DNA from: a virus
Virus record (IMG/VR): IMGVR_UViG_3300043568_001227
Coordinates: 1 to 64,000 of that record
Length of the DNA: 64,000 nt
Direction: 5' to 3' (one strand)
Notes under the pieces: model-generated
Told to the model about the DNA's origin: nothing
The model's database searches: none
The model's input: only the letters and a program-made list of their open reading frames with translations
Position numbers and translations under genes: made by a program
Shown: one piece after another, positions 28,901-36,557 of the stretch
How the letters are laid out: each line of letters begins with the position of its first letter
How positions within the stretch are numbered: the first letter of the stretch is position 1

Positions 28901-30637
28901 ACCGCTTGTCCCTGATGAACCATCTGTTCCGCTTGTTCCTGAAGAACCTGACGTACCATTAGTTCCGTTAACACCACTAATTCCACTTGAACCCGAGGTA
29001 CCACTTGAACCATCGGTACCACTTGTTCCTGAACTACCGTCAGTTCCACTTGTTCCTGAAGAACCATCAGTTCCTGAAGTACCTGAACTCCCACTTGTTC
29101 CTGAAGAACCGCTAGTCCCTGAAGAACCATCCGTTCCACTTGTTCCTGAAGAACCATCTGTTCCTGAACTTCCGCTTGTTCCTGAACTACCGTCAGTTCC
29201 GCTAGTTCCTGATGAACCATCTGTTCCTGAACTACCGTCAGTTCCACTTGTTCCTGAAGAACCATCAACACCACTTAATCCGCTTGAACCCGAAGTGCCT
29301 GAACTTCCGTCAGTTCCACTTGTTCCTGATGAACCATCTGTTCCTGAACTTCCGCTAGTTCCTGATGAACCATCTGTTCCTGAAGTTCCTGAACTACCGT
29401 CAGTTCCGCTTGTACCTGAACTACCATCTGTACCACTTGAGCCCGATGTTCCTGAAGAACCATCTGTTCCACTAGTTCCTGATGAACCATCTGTTCCTGA
29501 ACTACCGTCAGTACCGCTTGTTCCTGAAGAACCGTCAATACCACTAGTTCCTGAACTACCGTCAGTTCCACTTGTACCTGAACTACCGTCAGTTCCACTT
29601 GTACCTGAACTACCATTGGTACCACTTGTTCCGCTTGAGCCCGATGTTCCTGAAGAACCATCTGTTCCTGATGTTCCTGAAGACCCACTATTTCCTGACG
29701 TACCTGAACTACCATCGGTCCCACTAATACCTGAAGTCCCTGAAGAACCATTAACACCACTTATACCACTAGACCCTGAAGTTCCCGAAGAACCATCAGC
29801 ACCTGAAGTTCCCGAACTACCGTCAGTTCCTGAAGTTCCTGAAGAACCGTCAATCCCACTTGTTCCTGAAGAACCTGACGTTCCTGAAGAACCGTCAGTC
29901 CCACTTGTTCCTGAACTACCATCAGTACCTGAAGTACCTGATGAACCATCAGTACCCGAACTTCCACTAGTCCCTGAAGAGCCGTTAGTCCCTGAAGAGC
30001 CGTTAGTCCCTGAAGAGCCGTTAGTTCCTGAAGAACCACTACTACCAGAAGAACCACTACTACCTGACGTACCCGATGTTCCTGATGAACCACTTTCACC
30101 CGAAGAACCCGATGAACCCGATGAACCGTTAGTTCCTGAAGAACCGTTAGTTCCTGAAGAACCGTTAGTTCCTGAAGAACCACTACTACCAGAAGAACCA
30201 CTTGAACCTGAACTTCCTGATGAACCACTTGAACCTGAACTTCCTGATGAACCACTTGTTCCACTAGAACCTGATATTCCTGAAGTACCACTTGAACCTG
30301 ATGTTCCTTTAGTTCCTGAACTACCCGAAGAACCGCTACTTCCTGATGTTCCACTACTTCCTGAAGAACCACTTAAACCTGAAGTACCATTTTGACCACT
30401 TGAACCTGACGAACCATTAACACCACTTGTTCCTGATGAACCATTAACACCACTTGTTCCTGCAGTACCTGAAGTACCAGCAAGGGATAGAGCATCCGCA
30501 ATTTGTTGGATACTTGCTTTATATGATGAACCTGCGGGGTTTTGTGATGTATCACCCGTAATGACAATGTGTACAATGTCATCTGGAGATACTATCGGAG
30601 CTTGGGTTCTGTCGGTCAGTCTTTGATAATTCGGCAT
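22976..30637 (-). CDS. Giant collagen-like fibre protein with Asp-bearing triplets (2553 aa)
   Basis: Residues 1-53 form a short N-terminal domain (SPDDIVHIVITGDTSQNPAG). About 2350 residues of Gly-X-Y follow. The N-terminal part of the shaft (roughly 180-1500) is dominated by the nine-residue unit GTDGSSGTS, with recurrent GLSGVDG and GISGVNG markers. The C-terminal part consists of GSS/GTS triplets with occasional GTA. The last 150 residues are a globular domain with two Cys (SLQSCRETG, LICRFPF) ending DISVGTRIVF, resembling phage fibre tip or chaperone-independent trimerisation domains. Proline is essentially absent from the shaft. It lies in the same orientation as the 3117 aa paralogue, but has its own terminator and an upstream ATATTTATA motif. 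Fibre function is inferred. Confidence 0.85.
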   Translation of the reverse strand: MPNYQRLTDRTQAPIVSPDDIVHIVITGDTSQNPAGSSYKASIQQIADALSLAGTSGTAGTSGVNGSSGTSGVNGSSGSSGQNGTSGLSGSSGSSGTSGSSGSSGSSGTKGTSGSSGTSGISGSSGTSGSSGSSGSSGSSGSSGSSGSSGSSGSSGTNGSSGTNGSSGTNGSSGSSGSSGESGSSGTSGTSGSSGSSGSSGSSGTNGSSGTNGSSGTNGSSGTSGSSGTDGSSGTSGTDGSSGTSGTDGSSGTSGSSGTSGIDGSSGTSGTDGSSGTSGADGSSGTSGSSGISGVNGSSGTSGISGTDGSSGTSGNSGSSGTSGTDGSSGTSGSSGTSGTNGSSGTSGTDGSSGTSGTDGSSGTSGIDGSSGTSGTDGSSGTDGSSGTSGTDGSSGTSGSSGTDGSSGTSGTDGSSGTSGTDGSSGTSGSSGTDGSSGTSGTDGSSGTSGSSGLSGVDGSSGTSGTDGSSGTDGSSGTSGTDGSSGTSGSSGTDGSSGTSGTDGSSGTSGSSGTSGSSGTSGTDGSSGTSGTDGSSGTSGTDGSSGTSGSSGISGVNGTNGTSGSSGTSGTDGSSGTSGSSGTDGSSGTSGTNGSSGTSGTDGSSGTSGTSGTDGSSGTSGTSGSSGLSGVDGSSGTSGTDGSSGTSGTDGSSGTSGTDGSSGTSGTSGTDGSSGTSGTSGSSGLSGVDGSSGTSGTDGSSGTSGSSGTSGTDGSSGTSGTDGSSGTSGTSGSSGSSGTSGTDGSSGTSGTDGSSGTSGSSGTDGSSGTSGSSGTSGSSGSGGSSGTSGTDGSSGTSGTDGSSGTSGTDGSSGTSGTDGSSGTSGSSGTDGSSGTSGTDGSSGTSGSSGLSGVDGSSGTSGTDGSSGTSGSSGTDGSSGTSGTSGTDGSSGTSGTSGTSGTDGSSGTSGSSGLSGVDGSSGTSGTDGSSGTDGSSGTSGSSGTSGSSGTDGSSGTSGTDGSSGTSGSSGSSGTSGTDGSSGTSGTDGSSGSSGSSGISGVNGSSGTSGTNGSSGTSGSSGTDGSSGTSGSSGTSGTDGSSGTSGTDGSSGTSGTDGSSGTSGTDGSSGTSGTSGTDGSSGTSGTDGSSGTDGSSGTSGTDGSSGTSGTSGTDGSSGTSGTNGSSGTSGSSGLSGVDGSSGTSGTDGSSGTSGSSGTSGTDGSSGTSGTDGSSGTSGSSGTDGSSGTSGTSGTDGSSGTSGTSGTDGSSGTSGSSGTDGSSGSSGTSGTDGSSGTSGTSGTDGSSGTSGTDGSSGTSGTSGTDGSSGTSGTDGSSGTSGTDGSSGTSGTSGTDGSSGTSGTDGSSGTSGSSGLSGVDGSSGTSGIDGSSGTSGTSGTDGSSGTSGSSGSSGTSGSSGTSGTSGSSGLSGVDGSSGTSGTDGSSGTSGTDGSSGTSGTSGTDGSSGTSGTSGTDGSSGTSGTSGTDGSSGTSGTSGTDGSSGTDGSSGTSGTSGTDGSSGTSGTDGSSGTDGSSGTSGSSGISGVNGSSGTSGTSGSSGTSGSSGTSGSSGTSGSSGTSGSSGTSGSSGSSGSSGTSGSSGTSGTSGSSGSSGTSGSSGSSGTSGTDGSSGTSGSSGTSGSSGTSGSSGTSGSSGTSGTSGSSGSSGSSGTSGTSGSSGSSGSSGSSGSSGTAGTSGTSGSSGSSGTSGSSGTSGSSGTSGTSGSSGTSGTNGSSGTSGSSGSSGTSGTSGSSGTSGTSGSSGTSGSSGTSGSSGTSGSSGTNGSSGTSGTSGSSGTSGTSGSSGSSGSSGSSGTSGSSGTSGTSGSSGTSGTSGTSGTSGSSGTSGSSGTSGTSGSSGTSGTSGSSGSSGTNGSSGTSGSAGTSGTSGTSGTSGSSGTSGSSGSSGSSGSSGSSGTSGSSGSSGSSGTAGTSGSSGTSGSSGSSGTSGTSGSSGSSGSSGSSGTSGTSGSSGSSGTSGSSGTSGTSGSSGTSGTSGSSGTSGSSGTSGSSGSSGTSGTSGTSGSSGTSGSSGSSGSSGTSGSSGTSGSSGTSGTSGSSGSSGSSGSSGSSGTSGSSGTAGTSGSSGTSGTSGSSGSSGSSGSSGSSGTSGSSGSSGSSGSSGTAGTSGTSGSSGSSGSSGSSGTSGTSGSSGSSGSSGSSGSSGSSGTSGTSGSSGTAGTSGTSGSSGTSGSSGTSGSSGSSGSSGSSGSSGTAGTSGSSGTSGSSGSSGSSGSSGSSGTSGSSGSSGTSGSSGTAGTSGTSGSSGSSGTSGSSGTSGSSGTAGTSGSSGTSGTSGSSGSSGSSGTAGTSGTSGSSGSSGSSGSSGTSGTSGSSGTSGSSGSSGTSGSSGTAGTSGSSGTSGTSGSSGTSGTSGSSGTSGTSGSSGTSGTSGTSGTSGSSGTSGSSGSSGTSGSSGSSGTSGSSGTSGTSGSSGTTGTSGTSGLQGTSGTSGTSGTSGSSGTSGLSPVVSGNDNEVLTSDGAGGITSEPNLTFDGTTLGITGDTIEQGNQSLQSCRETGVTTTTLICRFPFASGSSATFDYYVYDSGTNAMRSGIIMTVWDGTNTAFTDSSTPDLNASTVAVKFYTVIIGSNLELYAAIGGGTWDISVGTRIVF
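23429..30478 (-). repeat. GTD-GSS-GTS / GSS-GTS coding repeat
   Basis: About 783 Gly-X-Y triplets. Asp-containing 27-base units predominate at the 5' end of the gene (about 26.2-30 kb), and pure Ser/Thr units at the 3' end (about 23.4-26.2 kb). Confidence 0.9.
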
Positions 30638-30653
30638 CTTTTTAGTCTATATG

Positions 30654-30662
30654 TATAAATAT
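30654..30662 (-). promoter_or_regulatory. ATATTTATA motif, putative late promoter
   Basis: Sense-strand ATATTTATA 16 nt upstream of the ATG at 30637. Confidence 0.5.
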
Positions 30663-30684
30663 GAATCTTTTCATAATTTGGTTT

Positions 30685-30987
30685 TTATTGGTCTTCGAAT
30701 ATATAAATATTTGCATCCATGAAAATAAAGATTTCTCCGTCTTGATAAATCTTACCTTTCTCGTCACAATAAATTATTCCGAACTTTTCGCACCCCAAAG
30801 AGTCTATGATTTTTATTCCAACGGCGGGGGCTGAATTGAATGTGGTTGGTAGTACAATAGATATTGATGGAGGTACTTGAGTGTTAATAGTTGAAATTAA
30901 AACACATTGATTCCCATACACATCACACGCATATAAATCATACGGTAATGTAACTCCAGAAACTCCAGTAATCTCAATTTGTGTCAT
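30685..30987 (-). CDS. Small Cys-containing beta protein, virion-associated
   Basis: A 100 aa protein (MTQIEITGVSGVTLPYDLYACDVYG) related to residues 1-70 of the 197 aa product at 2043-2636: both share the CDV, LPT and DS-x-x-C landmarks. Four cysteines could form two disulfides. It lacks the TP linkers of its relative and ends in an acidic/aromatic tail (IFMDANIYIFEDQ). It lies between the LamG protein and the giant fibre gene, so a fibre accessory or attachment role is plausible but not shown. Confidence 0.6.
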   Translation of the reverse strand: MTQIEITGVSGVTLPYDLYACDVYGNQCVLISTINTQVPPSISIVLPTTFNSAPAVGIKIIDSLGCEKFGIIYCDEKGKIYQDGEIFIFMDANIYIFEDQ

Positions 30988-30991
30988 ATTG

Positions 30992-31000
30992 AATAAATAG
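30992..31000 (-). promoter_or_regulatory. CTATTTATT motif, variant putative late promoter
   Basis: Sense-strand CTATTTATT about 4 nt upstream of the ATG at 30987. It is a weaker match to the ATATTTATA consensus. Confidence 0.35.
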
Positions 31001-31028
31001 TTAGTATTTACTTTAACTCTTTTTTAAA

Positions 31029-31055
31029 ACAAAAAATCCCCCAAGGGTTGGAGGA
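31029..31055 (-). terminator. Rho-independent terminator of the LamG gene
   Basis: On the minus strand, stem TCCTCCAA / TTGGGGGA (one G-T wobble) with loop CCC is followed by T6, just past the stop at 31079. Confidence 0.7.
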
Positions 31056-31078
31056 CTTTATTTATGTTTTTATAGTTA

Positions 31079-32113
31079 TTAATAAGGAGTGTCAGAACTA
31101 CGTGTTATTGCCCCAACAATAACGGTACTACCTAAATTACTAAGGTCTTGTTGAAAAGAGGGTGAATTTAATGAGTCAATTAAAAGAACACAGTCACCAT
31201 CATTAATTTGATTAGTGGACGCACCTCCGTAAGGATTTGCACCTTGTATTGGTAATAATGAACTTTTGGGGGTTGTAAACCCACTTGTATATACAATATT
31301 TCTACATATCCTTATATCAGTAAGTTTCGCATCTAAAAAATTACTACTCGATAGTAAAGAGCCAAAATAAATTAAACCAATAGTGTTACTAATCAGAGTG
31401 TTAGGTATTCCAACGGCAGTTTTGTCATTACCATCAAAATAGACTTTAACTTGACCATTGTCACATGTAATTGCAATGTGTTGCCAAACATTTGTTGACA
31501 ATGGTAGAGATATCGCATTACCAGTGGATAATCCGTGAAGACAACTATCTGATGGGTCAATATATAAATTTAAATCACCACCACCAAATGAAGCACTTTG
31601 ACTAAATATGTATTGGTTACTACCTGTTGATACTGGATTTCCAAAATACCAAAATTCAATTGTAAAGAATTCATTAACTGTACCAATATGAGTAGGAATA
31701 ATCCTTGCCGTATTAGAACTATTTGGAAATATTAACGAACCTGGATTTACTTCCCAAGAAGACCAATGTCCAAAACCGTTCATCCAAATATACGCCTCGT
31801 CACCTGTTGTGTAAGTTTTACTACTAACAAATCCCGCCTTTTCAACAAATGAAATTTCATTTAACGACAACGACCTCCAAAATCCTACATACGCAGAAAT
31901 CCCTAACGGATTTGGTTGTGTTCCTGTTGGAACTGAGTGAGCGATTACATACCCAAGGTCTTCATCGGGTCCGTTCCACCATTGAATTCCACCTGGTTGT
32001 AATGTGTAGTCTTGGTCGTCAACCCCAATAGTTAATGTACTATTAAATACTCGGATAGCCCCATTGATTAGTGATAATGTTGGATTATATGCAAATGGTC
32101 TTGATGTTGACAT
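31079..32113 (-). CDS. LamG-like (concanavalin A-like) domain virion protein
   Basis: A 344 aa protein. Residues about 160-300 carry a LamG_3-type lectin/glucanase fold: FTIEFWYFGN, then WQHIAITCDNGQVKVYFDGN, then a LTDIRICRNIVY strand, the usual order in that family. The N-terminal part (about 1-130) is a separate beta/aromatic domain (GGIQWWNGPDEDLGYVIAHS). LamG domains bind glycans. On a phage this would fit receptor recognition or fibre decoration (inference). It has its own motif upstream and terminator downstream. Confidence 0.75.
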   Translation of the reverse strand: MSTSRPFAYNPTLSLINGAIRVFNSTLTIGVDDQDYTLQPGGIQWWNGPDEDLGYVIAHSVPTGTQPNPLGISAYVGFWRSLSLNEISFVEKAGFVSSKTYTTGDEAYIWMNGFGHWSSWEVNPGSLIFPNSSNTARIIPTHIGTVNEFFTIEFWYFGNPVSTGSNQYIFSQSASFGGGDLNLYIDPSDSCLHGLSTGNAISLPLSTNVWQHIAITCDNGQVKVYFDGNDKTAVGIPNTLISNTIGLIYFGSLLSSSNFLDAKLTDIRICRNIVYTSGFTTPKSSLLPIQGANPYGGASTNQINDGDCVLLIDSLNSPSFQQDLSNLGSTVIVGAITRSSDTPY

Positions 32114-32129
32114 AGTTTTTTTTTTATTT

Positions 32130-32138
32130 AATAAATAT
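32130..32138 (-). promoter_or_regulatory. ATATTTATT motif, putative late promoter
   Basis: Sense-strand ATATTTATT 16 nt upstream of the ATG at 32113. Confidence 0.45.
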
Positions 32139-32170
32139 CTTTTATTTTTATTTTATTCTTAAACTTAATA

Positions 32171-32668
32171 TTATAAACCAATTGTTGGTGTTACACAAGG
32201 GGTGCGAGTTAATGTTGGTGTTGGTCTTGGAGCACGAGTTGGTTTTGGGGTTGGTGTTGGGGTGGCGCAAGGGTCAAAAGTAGGGGTTGGTGTTGGGTGT
32301 AGTGTTGGAGTTGGTGTTTTGGTTGGTTTAGGCGTTTTAGTTGGTTGTGGGGGGCAAGGAGTGTCTGTTGGTGTTGGTGTTGGCGTACTTGTAGGAATAG
32401 GAGTTGGGGTACTTGTAGGTGTTGGTGTAGGTGTTGGTGATGGAATTGGTCTAACAACAGTTAAGAAGTTAGGGCAGTCAGAATTAATAACTAATATAGT
32501 ATAAACACCATAAACCTCTCTTGGGGGAGTTAATAAGTTAGGTTCAAATAAAAAAGGTAATAATACATCACCTAAATTAATAGCGTCCATACTGTTGTCA
32601 GGTTTAAAAACAACATTAGCAATTTGACCATTATAATTGATACTAGATATTACAATTGTTTCATTCAT
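32171..32668 (-). CDS. Thr/Pro-rich (mucin-like) virion protein
   Basis: A 165 aa protein. Residues 1-72 are a small beta domain ([20 protein letters not shown]...[10 protein letters not shown]). The remaining 90 residues are almost all Thr and Pro with some Ser, Lys and Cys, in PTPTPT and TPKPTKTP units. The start overlaps the stop of the 1001 aa gene by 4 nt, so the pair is translationally coupled. The tail would be extended and is a candidate O-glycosylation target. Function unknown; the coupling suggests it works with the 1001 aa structural protein. Confidence 0.65.
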   Translation of the reverse strand: MNETIVISSINYNGQIANVVFKPDNSMDAINLGDVLLPFLFEPNLLTPPREVYGVYTILVINSDCPNFLTVVRPIPSPTPTPTPTSTPTPIPTSTPTPTPTDTPCPPQPTKTPKPTKTPTPTLHPTPTPTFDPCATPTPTPKPTRAPRPTPTLTRTPCVTPTIGL

Positions 32669-35600
32669 ATACTTAAATTATTTGGGTCACAATCACAATT
32701 GATATCAACAACTGTTACAGTTCCTCCACCATTAAGTTTAATTACATTGATGGCACATTTATAAGTTATGGTAACATATAATGGTACATCAATAACTTCG
32801 ACAGTATTATCACAATATAAAATTTGATACGTTGAACCAGTTCCAGGTCCAAATCCACTATATAATTGGAATGTTTTGCAACAAGATGAACAATCTCCAA
32901 TAACCGTATACGTCAGAAAATTTATATGCTGTATTCCTGCACCGCCTCCATATAGACAACTACCTATAATATTTGGTAGTGGTACCCAATTATTCATTCC
33001 CCCAATTGGTGTAAGACTATTTATAGGAAGATATGCGAGTGGGTTAGGTAATGGATAATATGTGGACATATCCTCTAAAATCCAATAATTATTTATATTA
33101 TCCCAAGAAATCCTCATTAATACGGTGGGTGGGGCGATAGAGTAATAAGTGAAATAATATGATGATTTACCATTAATCTGAGTTGAAGGACTTATATTTG
33201 ATGGTAATGCAATTGTACCAGTACAATCCGTTAAATCATCAATAAAACGAATACACTCTCCAGGTGTATAAACCGTAGGTGTAGGTGTAGGTGTAGGTGT
33301 TGGTGTTGAAGTTGGTGTTGAAGTTGGTGTTGAAGTGTTAGTCGGTGTTGGTGTTGGGGTGTTAGTTGGTGTTGGGGTCGGTGAATATGTGGTTGTAGTT
33401 GTTGTTAAATTTGAGGTTGTAGTTGTTGTTGTTAAATTTGAGGTTGTAGTTGTTGTCGTTAAATTTGAGGTTGTTGTTGTCGTTGTGGTTAAATTTGTGG
33501 TGGTGGTTGTTGTTGTTTCTCCAGATATTTGGTATGTAAAGTCGTTAGGTAAACAAACCGATGTCGAGCAGTCAGGACAATCAGGGTTAAACATTCTGAA
33601 AGTATTTTTTAATAAATTAAAGTTGTGTTTTACCTCAGGAGCCGATAATGGGGTAACATACATTCTAAATTGTGAAATGGCACCATCAAAAGTTCCCGCA
33701 AAATTCTGTTCAATTAATATATTAGTTTTTAACCCATTAAATGTTGTCCCCGATAAATCATTAATTGGGAAATTTTCAGGGTCTTGAATATAAGGTCCGT
33801 AAGGTTGCGTCATAGATGAAAAAGTTAAATTTTCTCTAAGTCCTTGGGTACCTCCACCCCACGATATATTAAATGGAACACCAACTTGTTTTTCTTTGTC
33901 GGTATCTAACCCTCTTGGGATAATCTCCTCAAAATTTTCAATTGTATGAAATAATTTACCATTAACGTAAATCTTAAGTCTCCCATTTCGATATAATTTA
34001 TCAATTAACCATTTTTCATTTAATCTAACCAACTCAATTTGTTCTGATGTTTTACCACCAATTTGAGTGTATGGTATTGTAATTAATGATGTTGCATTAT
34101 TTGCTAATGATTCTAAATAAAGTTTTTCAGTTATATCACCAAGTCCTCCTCGATACCATAAATCACACGTATCTAACCATGTATATCTTTCCCATACCGC
34201 ATCTACTTGAAACCAATGTTCCTCCTCTAACCACGCGGGATTCTCTAATAAACATGTAGGGTAAATTGGGGGTGTACAATAATCAACAATAGTGTGTCCT
34301 GTAGTGTACGTAATTCCACTTGTTTCACAAGAACCCGTAGTAACACAGTCTCCTGTGAATTTTAACATTCTAACTCCGATACCAGGATTTTTTGGGTCAC
34401 CACATAATCTAAAAGATAATGCGTTTGACATAGAATCATATATTGGATTTGTTTCACAAGTATTTTCGATTGATGTAAATCCTGTATTACAGTTATAACA
34501 AGTTGTGGTTGTTGTACAAACATCACATGATGGTGTGCAAACAGGTGGTAGTTCACAATCAGGTATTGGCGTTGGAGGGGGTGTTGGTGTTGGTGTTGGG
34601 ATAATTATAGTGTCGCATATGTGTGTTTGACATTCCCACCCACAAGTTTCACAAGGGTCTAAATTACAATCACAACCACAAGTAATTTTCTTTTCTGGGT
34701 CTCCATTACAACTACTACACCCATAATTAACGTGAGGGTCATGAATATTATTTACTGACCTTGGCGGATAAACAAATACACATCTACTATCCGTAATTGT
34801 TCTATTACAACAAGCACATGTTTGTAGTTGAGTTAGACCTGATGTTACTCGATTGTACCCCGAAAAACACAATGGACTACCACTGGCGTGGTGATAAAAT
34901 TTATTTTCAGCTCTAGTTCCAAAATAAAAAAAAGTATTCTTATTGTTTGGATAAATTTCATTAAGAGTTGTTTCATTAGGTAATGGAGAATACTCATTGA
35001 TAAGTCTTGGTTTCAAAACCATTTCAACGGACCATCCTTTATTCATTCTTTCAGGAAAAATCTCATAATCAAAACCAAATAATTTATAAAACCCTTGATA
35101 AAAACCACCATATAATTCGTGGTATCTACCCTCAAAAGGGCTTGATTTACTAACCACTTCGTATAAAACGGTTTTATTAAACCCCGAAAATCTTACGTTA
35201 GGTAAATTGGTGTGACCTGTAACTTGATGTAACTTTAATCTTCGGTCGTAATACATTCTATTGAATTTTAAATAATCAGAATATAAACCTTTAGTGAATG
35301 TTATCGTTTCACCCGTCATTTGGTTGACTAATCCGTTGTCAACACCTGTTAACCCAATATCACATGATGTTGATGATGAGTAACAAGTCAAATCATCATT
35401 ATTTGGATTGTAATAATTTTGAGATACAAAAATATTATTATTATTGTATTGTTTATATGAAAGTGTTTGGTTTTGAACACTTAAAGGATTGTTAATGTCA
35501 AAATAAACAGGAAGTCGGTTTCCGTATGTTTGTGCAATCAAATATGGGGAGAAAACAACCTCTTGATTGTAGTCTTGTTCATCTGAGGTCAAAGACATAT

Positions 35601-35670
35601 CATTGGAATCTAAATTAAGTTTTAGAGACCAATTTGAGCGGACGTATTGATTTATATTTTGACTTGCCAT
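32665..35670 (-). CDS. Large virion structural protein with Cys-rich, TP and poly-Thr segments
   Basis: A 1001 aa protein. Residues 1-290 ([38 protein letters not shown]) and about 400-690 form large conserved-looking globular parts. The second contains a LamG-like pattern ([36 protein letters not shown]). Between them lies a Cys-rich stretch (about 285-360, more than 15 Cys) followed by a TP linker. Residues about 710-760 are four NLTTTTTT-type repeats, then a TP/TS linker, then a C-terminal Cys-containing domain. I infer a tail or fibre-network protein. The poly-Thr and TP stretches are mucin-like. Confidence 0.7.
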   Translation of the reverse strand: MASQNINQYVRSNWSLKLNLDSNDMSLTSDEQDYNQEVVFSPYLIAQTYGNRLPVYFDINNPLSVQNQTLSYKQYNNNNIFVSQNYYNPNNDDLTCYSSSTSCDIGLTGVDNGLVNQMTGETITFTKGLYSDYLKFNRMYYDRRLKLHQVTGHTNLPNVRFSGFNKTVLYEVVSKSSPFEGRYHELYGGFYQGFYKLFGFDYEIFPERMNKGWSVEMVLKPRLINEYSPLPNETTLNEIYPNNKNTFFYFGTRAENKFYHHASGSPLCFSGYNRVTSGLTQLQTCACCNRTITDSRCVFVYPPRSVNNIHDPHVNYGCSSCNGDPEKKITCGCDCNLDPCETCGWECQTHICDTIIIPTPTPTPPPTPIPDCELPPVCTPSCDVCTTTTTCYNCNTGFTSIENTCETNPIYDSMSNALSFRLCGDPKNPGIGVRMLKFTGDCVTTGSCETSGITYTTGHTIVDYCTPPIYPTCLLENPAWLEEEHWFQVDAVWERYTWLDTCDLWYRGGLGDITEKLYLESLANNATSLITIPYTQIGGKTSEQIELVRLNEKWLIDKLYRNGRLKIYVNGKLFHTIENFEEIIPRGLDTDKEKQVGVPFNISWGGGTQGLRENLTFSSMTQPYGPYIQDPENFPINDLSGTTFNGLKTNILIEQNFAGTFDGAISQFRMYVTPLSAPEVKHNFNLLKNTFRMFNPDCPDCSTSVCLPNDFTYQISGETTTTTTTNLTTTTTTTSNLTTTTTTSNLTTTTTTSNLTTTTTTYSPTPTPTNTPTPTPTNTSTPTSTPTSTPTPTPTPTPTVYTPGECIRFIDDLTDCTGTIALPSNISPSTQINGKSSYYFTYYSIAPPTVLMRISWDNINNYWILEDMSTYYPLPNPLAYLPINSLTPIGGMNNWVPLPNIIGSCLYGGGAGIQHINFLTYTVIGDCSSCCKTFQLYSGFGPGTGSTYQILYCDNTVEVIDVPLYVTITYKCAINVIKLNGGGTVTVVDINCDCDPNNLSI
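33270..33525 (-). repeat. Poly-Thr and Thr-Pro coding repeats
   Basis: Units of roughly 27-30 bases encode NLTTTTTTS four times, followed by 6-base TP/TS repeats. They form a flexible linker inside the 1001 aa protein. Confidence 0.8.
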
Positions 35671-35680
35671 CTTTTTTATG

Positions 35681-35708
35681 ATAAATACTCTAAATCGAAG
35701 TATTTATT
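35681..35708. promoter_or_regulatory. Divergent paired ATATTTATA-type motifs (inverted repeat)
   Basis: ATAAATACT (35681-35689) and AGTATTTAT (35699-35707) form a perfect 9-bp inverted repeat. Each half reads as a GTATTTAT motif in sense orientation for the gene it faces: 10 nt before the ATG at 35670 (minus) and 12 nt before the ATG at 35721 (plus). Confidence 0.5.
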
Positions 35709-35720
35709 GGAAAATGTGTT

Positions 35721-36557
35721 ATGATAAATTTTAACAAAGAATACTACAGTAATAATTATTACTTCTTTTTAAAAGATAGAGGAGACCAAATCTCCTTATA
35801 CTATTCTATTGCTGACACTTTAACCGAATCTAGAAAAAAAGACAAAAAAATGGACTTCGATAAAAAAGATTCGAAAAAAGTTAAAGATGTTGTAAATAAT
35901 ATTTTAAAATCAAAAGAAAAACAAACAACAATTGATATTGAGGATAAATTAAAAGGTGTAAAAAAATCTTCGGGTGAGATTGGTGAGTTAGTTGATTCTG
36001 ACGGAACTATGTTAAGTTCAAGAATTCCTTTGATAAATTTAACCCTTTCCCCAAGAAAAACAATGGACCAAACTGTTGTTATGGCTAGAACAACAAATGA
36101 CCCTGTAACAAGAGGTTACCGTGTTTATTATGGTGAGAGTGAAGAAGAAAAAGAAAATATTGTGTCAGAAGTTGACTATTCAGAAGCCTTTGGATATGTT
36201 GAGACTGAAGGAAAAGATTTTAAAGAAACTATAAATATATTAAAAAAGATGGGTGTTGAGAATCCCGTACAAAGAGCAAAAGAATTTGGTAAATTACCCA
36301 AAGCTAAGAAAGTTGGTGGTAAATTAAAACAAAGACTTTCTGAAAAAGATAGTATTGAAGAACAACAAAAAGAAAAAATGATTAAAATGGTTGAGGACAT
36401 CTTAACTAAGAAATCTAAAGATAGTTCAGACGTTGTAAAACGTGATGAAAGCGTTAGTAAGATATTAGTTAAAAATTTACAATCAATTAAAAAATTAGCA
36501 GATAAAGAAGGTATCAGTATTTCTAAATTAATTAACATATTAAAATCAAATGAATAA
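35721..36557 (+). CDS. Phage protein of unknown function, highly charged
   Basis: A 278 aa, Lys/Glu-rich protein with predicted coiled or helical ends and a more structured centre (SSRIPLINLTLSPRKTMDQT, TNDPVTRGYRVYYG). No signal peptide or membrane segment. It is the first gene of a five-gene plus-strand run ending at 38341 and has its own upstream motif, suggesting late expression. I do not recognise the family; a virion or assembly role is possible. Confidence 0.55.
   Translation: MINFNKEYYSNNYYFFLKDRGDQISLYYSIADTLTESRKKDKKMDFDKKDSKKVKDVVNNILKSKEKQTTIDIEDKLKGVKKSSGEIGELVDSDGTMLSSRIPLINLTLSPRKTMDQTVVMARTTNDPVTRGYRVYYGESEEEKENIVSEVDYSEAFGYVETEGKDFKETINILKKMGVENPVQRAKEFGKLPKAKKVGGKLKQRLSEKDSIEEQQKEKMIKMVEDILTKKSKDSSDVVKRDESVSKILVKNLQSIKKLADKEGISISKLINILKSNE

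Noticed and set aside
14737-30372. Many minus-strand ORFs of the HQVLQEQVV type inside the fibres
   Set aside because: They are the +1 frame of the Gly-X-Y repeat, bounded by stops at irregular points, with no independent signals.
23310-30395. 2361-codon plus-strand ORF antisense to the 2553 aa fibre
   Set aside because: Same artefact: reading opposite to a repeat that lacks stops. The minus-strand frame has proper N- and C-terminal domains and a terminator.
13472-30637. CRISPR-like repeat array
   Set aside because: Short degenerate units are contiguous, in frame and coding, without constant repeats and unique spacers.
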